A stretch of 64,000 nucleotides of DNA from Roseivirga ehrenbergii (GTDB lineage Bacteria > Bacteroidota > Bacteroidia > Cytophagales > Cyclobacteriaceae), in assembly GCF_001593005.1 (NCBI RefSeq), contig NZ_LQZQ01000001.1, positions 124,001 to 188,000 of the forward strand, in the 5' to 3' direction. Each line of letters opens with the position of its first letter. Position 1 is the stretch's first letter. Both the position numbers and the translations under genes were made by a program. The notes under the pieces were generated by a model. It was not told where the DNA came from. It did not search any database and was given only the letters and a program-made list of their open reading frames with translations. This document shows, piece by piece, positions 60,661-64,000 of the stretch.

Positions 60661-61845
60661 CTATCCTAATGCCACAACACCTGGAAGTTCTTTGCCTTCC
60701 ATATACTCAAGCAAGGCCCCTCCACCAGTTGAGACATAAGAGACATCATCTCCGTAGCCCAATAGATTTACTGCTGCTGCAGAATCACCACCACCAATCA
60801 ATGAGAAAGCCCCATTCTTAGTCGCTTCAACAATAGCCTCGGCCACCGCTTTGGTACCGTTGGCGAAATTCTCCATTTCAAAAACGCCCATTGGGCCATT
60901 CCAAAGTATGGTTTTAGAATCTCTTACGGTGCGAGAAAAAACTTCAGCCGCTTGCGGCCCAATATCTAAGCCCATCCACCCAGAAGGAATGGCGTTGTTC
61001 ATAGCAATTTCGGTATTAGCATCATTGCTGAAGGCATCGGCAATCACAGAATCAATTGGAAGCATGAGGTCAACACCTAGTGATTTTGCTTTTTGAATCA
61101 ATTCTAACGCAAGAGGCAATTTATCTTCTTCTACTAATGAATTGCCTATGTTTCCGCCCATGGCCTTGAAAAAGGTATAAGACATTCCACCACCAATAAT
61201 AAGGTGATCTACTTTCTCCAACAACCTTTCAATAATCATGATTTTATCAGAAATTTTTGCTCCACCCATAATGGCAGTGTATGGCTTTTCTGATTTATCC
61301 AGCACTTTCTGTGCATTCTCAAGCTCGGCTTGCATTACATAACCACAGCCCTTTTCATTAAAAAATTGAGCAATAATAGAAGTTGAAGCATGAGCCCTGT
61401 GAGCTGTTCCAAATGCATCGTTAATGTATACATCACCGTGTTCAGCTAATGATTTTGCGAAGTCAACATCACCTTTGGTTTCTTCGGTATAGAACCTCAA
61501 GTTTTCAAGCAACAGAATATCACCGCTCTTTAGGTTAGCAGATAAAGATTTTGCCTGCTCGCCAACACAATCGTCTCCAAACAATACCTTTCTATCAAAT
61601 ACTTCGCTTAAATGAGAAACTAAATGCTGTAACGAATACTTATCCTCTGGCCCAGTTTTCGGTCTGCCCAAATGCGACATTAATACTACAGCTCCACCAT
61701 TATCTAATACATATTGAATGGTTGGAATGGCAGCCCTGATTCGGGTATCATCAGTAATTTCGAATTTGTCGTTTAGTGGAACGTTAAAATCCACTCTAAT
61801 TAGTGCTCGTTTTCCTTTAAAGTCAAAGTCGGTAATGTTCTTCAT
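60661..61845 (-). CDS. pgk: Phosphoglycerate kinase
   Basis: A 394-residue glycolytic enzyme. Diagnostic parts are the N-terminal [12 protein letters not shown], the substrate-binding LMSHLGRP, and the C-terminal GGGDSAAAV nucleotide-binding loop. It converts 1,3-bisphosphoglycerate and ADP to 3-phosphoglycerate and ATP in the cytoplasm. It lies 15 bp downstream of tsaC and shares its promoter region at 63551-63580 if the chain is one operon. Confidence 0.98.
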   Translation of the reverse strand: MKNITDFDFKGKRALIRVDFNVPLNDKFEITDDTRIRAAIPTIQYVLDNGGAVVLMSHLGRPKTGPEDKYSLQHLVSHLSEVFDRKVLFGDDCVGEQAKSLSANLKSGDILLLENLRFYTEETKGDVDFAKSLAEHGDVYINDAFGTAHRAHASTSIIAQFFNEKGCGYVMQAELENAQKVLDKSEKPYTAIMGGAKISDKIMIIERLLEKVDHLIIGGGMSYTFFKAMGGNIGNSLVEEDKLPLALELIQKAKSLGVDLMLPIDSVIADAFSNDANTEIAMNNAIPSGWMGLDIGPQAAEVFSRTVRDSKTILWNGPMGVFEMENFANGTKAVAEAIVEATKNGAFSLIGGGDSAAAVNLLGYGDDVSYVSTGGGALLEYMEGKELPGVVALG

Positions 61846-61860
61846 ATTTTCTGTTCTTTT

Positions 61861-62817
61861 CTATTTTGCTGTTGCCCTTCTTAATCTATCGTTAATGGCT
61901 CTGCCTAGCCCCATTTCTGGCACAAAACTAACCACAATGGTATGGATATTTGGGTTCTGATCTAATGTCCGTAAGCTTCCAAATAAGTTTTTAGCCGCCT
62001 CATTCAAATTTTCATTTTTAGATAATACTATCTGATTTTCAAGCTTAAACCGATGATCTGGTTTACTGAATCCTAAAAATCCAAAAGCAGATAAATCGTT
62101 GGCTTCAGTATCAAGGTTGTCTATTGATAGTATTTTCTTTTTAGGTGCGTAATGGCTTTTAAGCATTCCTGGCGCTTGAGGTTGAGAAGAAGAGTGCGAA
62201 TTTACTTCCACCTTACCAATCACCTGTTCAATTTCTTCAATTGAGATTCCGCCCAAACGGAGAACTTTTGGCAACTTATCCTCAAAGCTCACAATAGTAG
62301 ATTCCACTCCAACGCCACATTCTCCACCATCTAATATATACTCAATTTTATCTCCCAATTGCTGTTGCACATGCTGGGCAGAAGTTGGACTGATGTAGCC
62401 AAAAGGATTGGCGCTAGGAGCAGCCAAAGGGAAACCTAGGCCTTTCAATAATTCTCTAGTGAGCTCGTGGCGCGGCATCCTAACCGCCACGGTGTCTAAC
62501 CCAGCCGTTACCAAATCCGAAATTATTGCTTTCTTTTTTAGCAGAACTGTAAGCGGCCCAGGCCAAAATGCATTCGTTAATTGAACTGCCTTTTCTGGCA
62601 ATTCTTCAGTGAATTCGCTTAACCTTTCAAAGCTGTCTACATGAACTATAAGCGGATCGAATGTAGGTCTGTTCTTGGTTTTGAAGATTTTAGTTACAGC
62701 ATCAATATTAAAAGCATTCCCAGCCAAACCGTAAACAGTTTCTGTAGGAATAGCCACTAAATTTCCTTGTTCTAAAATAGCTTTGGCTGCACTAATATCG
62801 ACACCAATGATTGCCAC
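61861..62817 (-). CDS. tsaC: L-threonylcarbamoyladenylate synthase (Sua5/TsaC)
   Basis: A 318-residue protein. The YrdC/TsaC domain (about 1-200) has VAIPTETVYGLAGNA, KIFKTKNRPTFDPLIVHV and RMPRHELTREL, followed by the smaller Sua5 C-terminal domain that ends VVSFVPEMGLGRAINDRLRRA. It makes threonylcarbamoyl-AMP from threonine, bicarbonate and ATP for tRNA t6A37. Its start overlaps the TPR lipoprotein stop by 1 bp. Confidence 0.94.
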   Translation of the reverse strand: MAIIGVDISAAKAILEQGNLVAIPTETVYGLAGNAFNIDAVTKIFKTKNRPTFDPLIVHVDSFERLSEFTEELPEKAVQLTNAFWPGPLTVLLKKKAIISDLVTAGLDTVAVRMPRHELTRELLKGLGFPLAAPSANPFGYISPTSAQHVQQQLGDKIEYILDGGECGVGVESTIVSFEDKLPKVLRLGGISIEEIEQVIGKVEVNSHSSSQPQAPGMLKSHYAPKKKILSIDNLDTEANDLSAFGFLGFSKPDHRFKLENQIVLSKNENLNEAAKNLFGSLRTLDQNPNIHTIVVSFVPEMGLGRAINDRLRRATAK

Positions 62818-63533
62818 TACTGCATACAGTTTTGGCTGATGGCTTCTGATGCTCCTTCAAAATTTAAGGATTCAGAGGTTGATAAATAACTACAACCATC
62901 GGCCCTATTTTCAAGAGCCAATTCGGCAAGACCCAACCAATAATAAGCTTCGCCATATTGAGGATTCAACTCAATAGCCTTTTTGAAATCATAGATGGCA
63001 TCATCAGAATTATTAATTCTAAGTTCAGCTTTCCCTTTATTCAAATAAACCAACGGATTATTGGCATCAAATCTTAAAGCAAATTCAAAATCGAAAAGCG
63101 CACGATCGAATTCCCCATACTTAAAAAGAATTGCTCCTCGGTTTATGTATAAATCTGCAACATTGGGTTGAAGTAAAATCGCTCGGTCTAAATCTAGCAT
63201 TGCTCCTTGGTCATCAGATAGCAAGCGCCTTGTATTCGACCTGTTATAATAGGCTCTATAATCTGTGCTATCTACTCTTATGGCTTGGCCAAATGTAATT
63301 GCTGATTCGTCTAACTCATTAATTCTTAGCAAGGCTACTCCTTTGGCATTAAGGGCAGTGTAATTATTGCTGTTTTTCTCAAGTGCTTTGTTGAATAATT
63401 TTATGGCTTCGGCATAAGATTCTTGCCCCATTAAATTTCTTCCCTCTTCTACTAACTGCTCTTCGCTTTTTCCGCAAGAAGACAGAGCAAGTAAAAAAGA
63501 CAAACAGATAACTCCCTTAAGTATAGATTTCAT
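62817..63533 (-). CDS. TPR-repeat lipoprotein
   Basis: A 238-residue protein with a lipoprotein signal (lipobox LSSC, C20) and four to five tetratricopeptide repeats (for example YAEAIKLFNKALEKNSNN, FKKAIELNPQYGEAYYWLG). TPR proteins mediate protein contacts in envelope complexes. A specific partner is not known. It is the first gene of the tsaC-pgk chain, downstream of a near-consensus promoter at 63551-63580. Confidence 0.85.
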   Translation of the reverse strand: MKSILKGVICLSFLLALSSCGKSEEQLVEEGRNLMGQESYAEAIKLFNKALEKNSNNYTALNAKGVALLRINELDESAITFGQAIRVDSTDYRAYYNRSNTRRLLSDDQGAMLDLDRAILLQPNVADLYINRGAILFKYGEFDRALFDFEFALRFDANNPLVYLNKGKAELRINNSDDAIYDFKKAIELNPQYGEAYYWLGLAELALENRADGCSYLSTSESLNFEGASEAISQNCMQ

Positions 63534-63550
63534 GATTGTAATTTAGGCTG

Positions 63551-63580
63551 CAAAGATACGATCCACAGGTTGTTTCCAAA
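63551..63580 (-). promoter_or_regulatory. Promoter of the TPR lipoprotein-tsaC-pgk operon
   Basis: Read on the minus strand: -33 TTTG at 63580-63577, an 18-bp spacer, and -7 TATCTTTG at 63558-63551. This is the best match in the window to the Bacteroidota consensus TTTG-N19-TAnnTTTG. It lies 18 bp upstream of the lipoprotein ATG. Confidence 0.7.
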
Positions 63581-63585
63581 ATGAA

Positions 63586-64000
63586 TTATTCCCTAGAATA
63601 TATCACCTTCTGAACTTTGATTTCGCCCTGATATTCAATACGAATCAAATAGATACCGGGAGGAACTGGACTATTCTTAACGTCTGTTCCATCCCAAAAA
63701 ATTTCGTTCTCACCTTGAAAGCCTAGCCCTAAAGCAATTGTTTTCACCAGCTTTCCATCAGTGTTGTAAACCCTGGCCCTTACCATATCGGTTTCGGGCA
63801 ATGTATAGTTTATAGCAATATCGTCTGTAAACGGATTTGGATAAGCATTTTCGACCATCAAACCACTACCGCTCTGTATAGCAGGCTCTGGAACAACTCC
63901 GTTAATTTGGCTTTGGTATATCCCATTTCCGTGCGTTGCGGCCACAATTCTTCCATCCGACCTACGGTAATCAAGCATATTTACAGGTGCATTTCCTATG
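63586..64000 (-). CDS. Partial secreted protein with type IX secretion sorting domain (3' end)
   Basis: The reading frame is open to the right edge, so only the C-terminal 137 or so residues are visible; the Met at 63978 is internal. The sequence AATHGNGIYQSQ is like the end of a sortilin/BNR-type beta-propeller repeat. It is followed by a type A sorting domain: NAYPNPFTDDIAINYTLPE, RARVYNTDGKLVKTIALG, and PPGIYLIRIEYQ. This domain directs export through the T9SS and surface attachment. The PorX regulator of this system is encoded at 53331-54896. Confidence 0.9.
   Translation of the reverse strand, partial: IGNAPVNMLDYRRSDGRIVAATHGNGIYQSQINGVVPEPAIQSGSGLMVENAYPNPFTDDIAINYTLPETDMVRARVYNTDGKLVKTIALGLGFQGENEIFWDGTDVKNSPVPPGIYLIRIEYQGEIKVQKVIYSRE

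Overview
The window reads as a chromosomal segment of a Bacteroidota bacterium, most likely a marine Cytophagales (Roseivirga/Fulvivirga-like; that genus guess is inference). Signs of this are: an LpxC-FabZ fusion, a PorX-type PglZ response regulator and a type IX secretion C-terminal sorting domain, several TAnnTTTG promoter elements, DUF4494, a GreA-like protein of the Bacteroidota type, a fused isobutyryl-CoA mutase, LytS/LytTR signalling, many lipoproteins, and a tmRNA whose tag ends in YALAA. No rRNA, tRNA, CRISPR array, prophage or intact insertion sequence was seen.

Layout. 1-3.6 kb: arginine/polyamine genes (arginase fragment, deoxyhypusine-synthase-like enzyme, divergent arginine decarboxylase) and an ArsC-like protein. 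3.7-11.5 kb: small housekeeping and accessory genes (DinB/YfiT-like, VOC, a secreted FGE-fold protein, amidohydrolase lipoprotein, GNAT, a PNPOx-like flavoprotein divergent from a MocR regulator, YCII, RDD). 11.5-15.7 kb, minus strand: a tightly coupled namZ-like / membrane protein / fmt / folA chain with an SDR gene downstream. 15.8-18.5 kb: FtsX-type permease, polyprenol-phosphate glycosyltransferase, GmhB-like phosphatase. 18.6-23.6 kb: a lipoprotein-LytS-LytTR operon followed by a phased array of CGTATCA repeats, then two orphan secreted proteins, each followed by a copy of a nested-inverted-repeat element. 23.7-33.6 kb, minus strand: a macroglobulin-like secreted protein, IcmF, a membrane patatin and a THUMP RNA methyltransferase. 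33.7-37.1 kb: DUF4494, a small protein, an SGNH hydrolase, and rarA bracketed by two copies of a dispersed palindrome. 37.1-39.8 kb: a HipBST-like three-gene toxin-antitoxin locus with twin operators, a GIY-YIG protein, a patch of degenerate palindromes, and the tmRNA gene. 39.9-50.4 kb: MOSC, fatty-acid hydroxylase, amidohydrolase, a DHp-only sensor, an active/inactive pair of DUF3857-transglutaminase proteins and an M1 peptidase. 50.4-60.6 kb: PhnA-like, GreA-like, BLUF, the porX-tsaE-ald operon, HD phosphohydrolase, and the lpxD-lpxC/fabZ-lpxA-ABC operon. 60.6-64 kb: TPR lipoprotein-tsaC-pgk operon and the 3' end of a T9SS-secreted protein gene.

How the genes work together. Lipid A synthesis (lpxD, lpxC/fabZ, lpxA) is one operon. 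Translation and tRNA-modification functions (fmt, tsaE, tsaC, tmRNA, THUMP methyltransferase) are scattered. Secretion control (porX) and a secreted cargo (C-terminal sorting domain) both occur. The accessory signals most worth a second look are the HipBST-like locus with duplicated operators, the CGTATCA array beside the LytTR operon, the duplicated nested-palindrome element, and three copies of a covarying 15-bp inverted repeat, two of which flank rarA.
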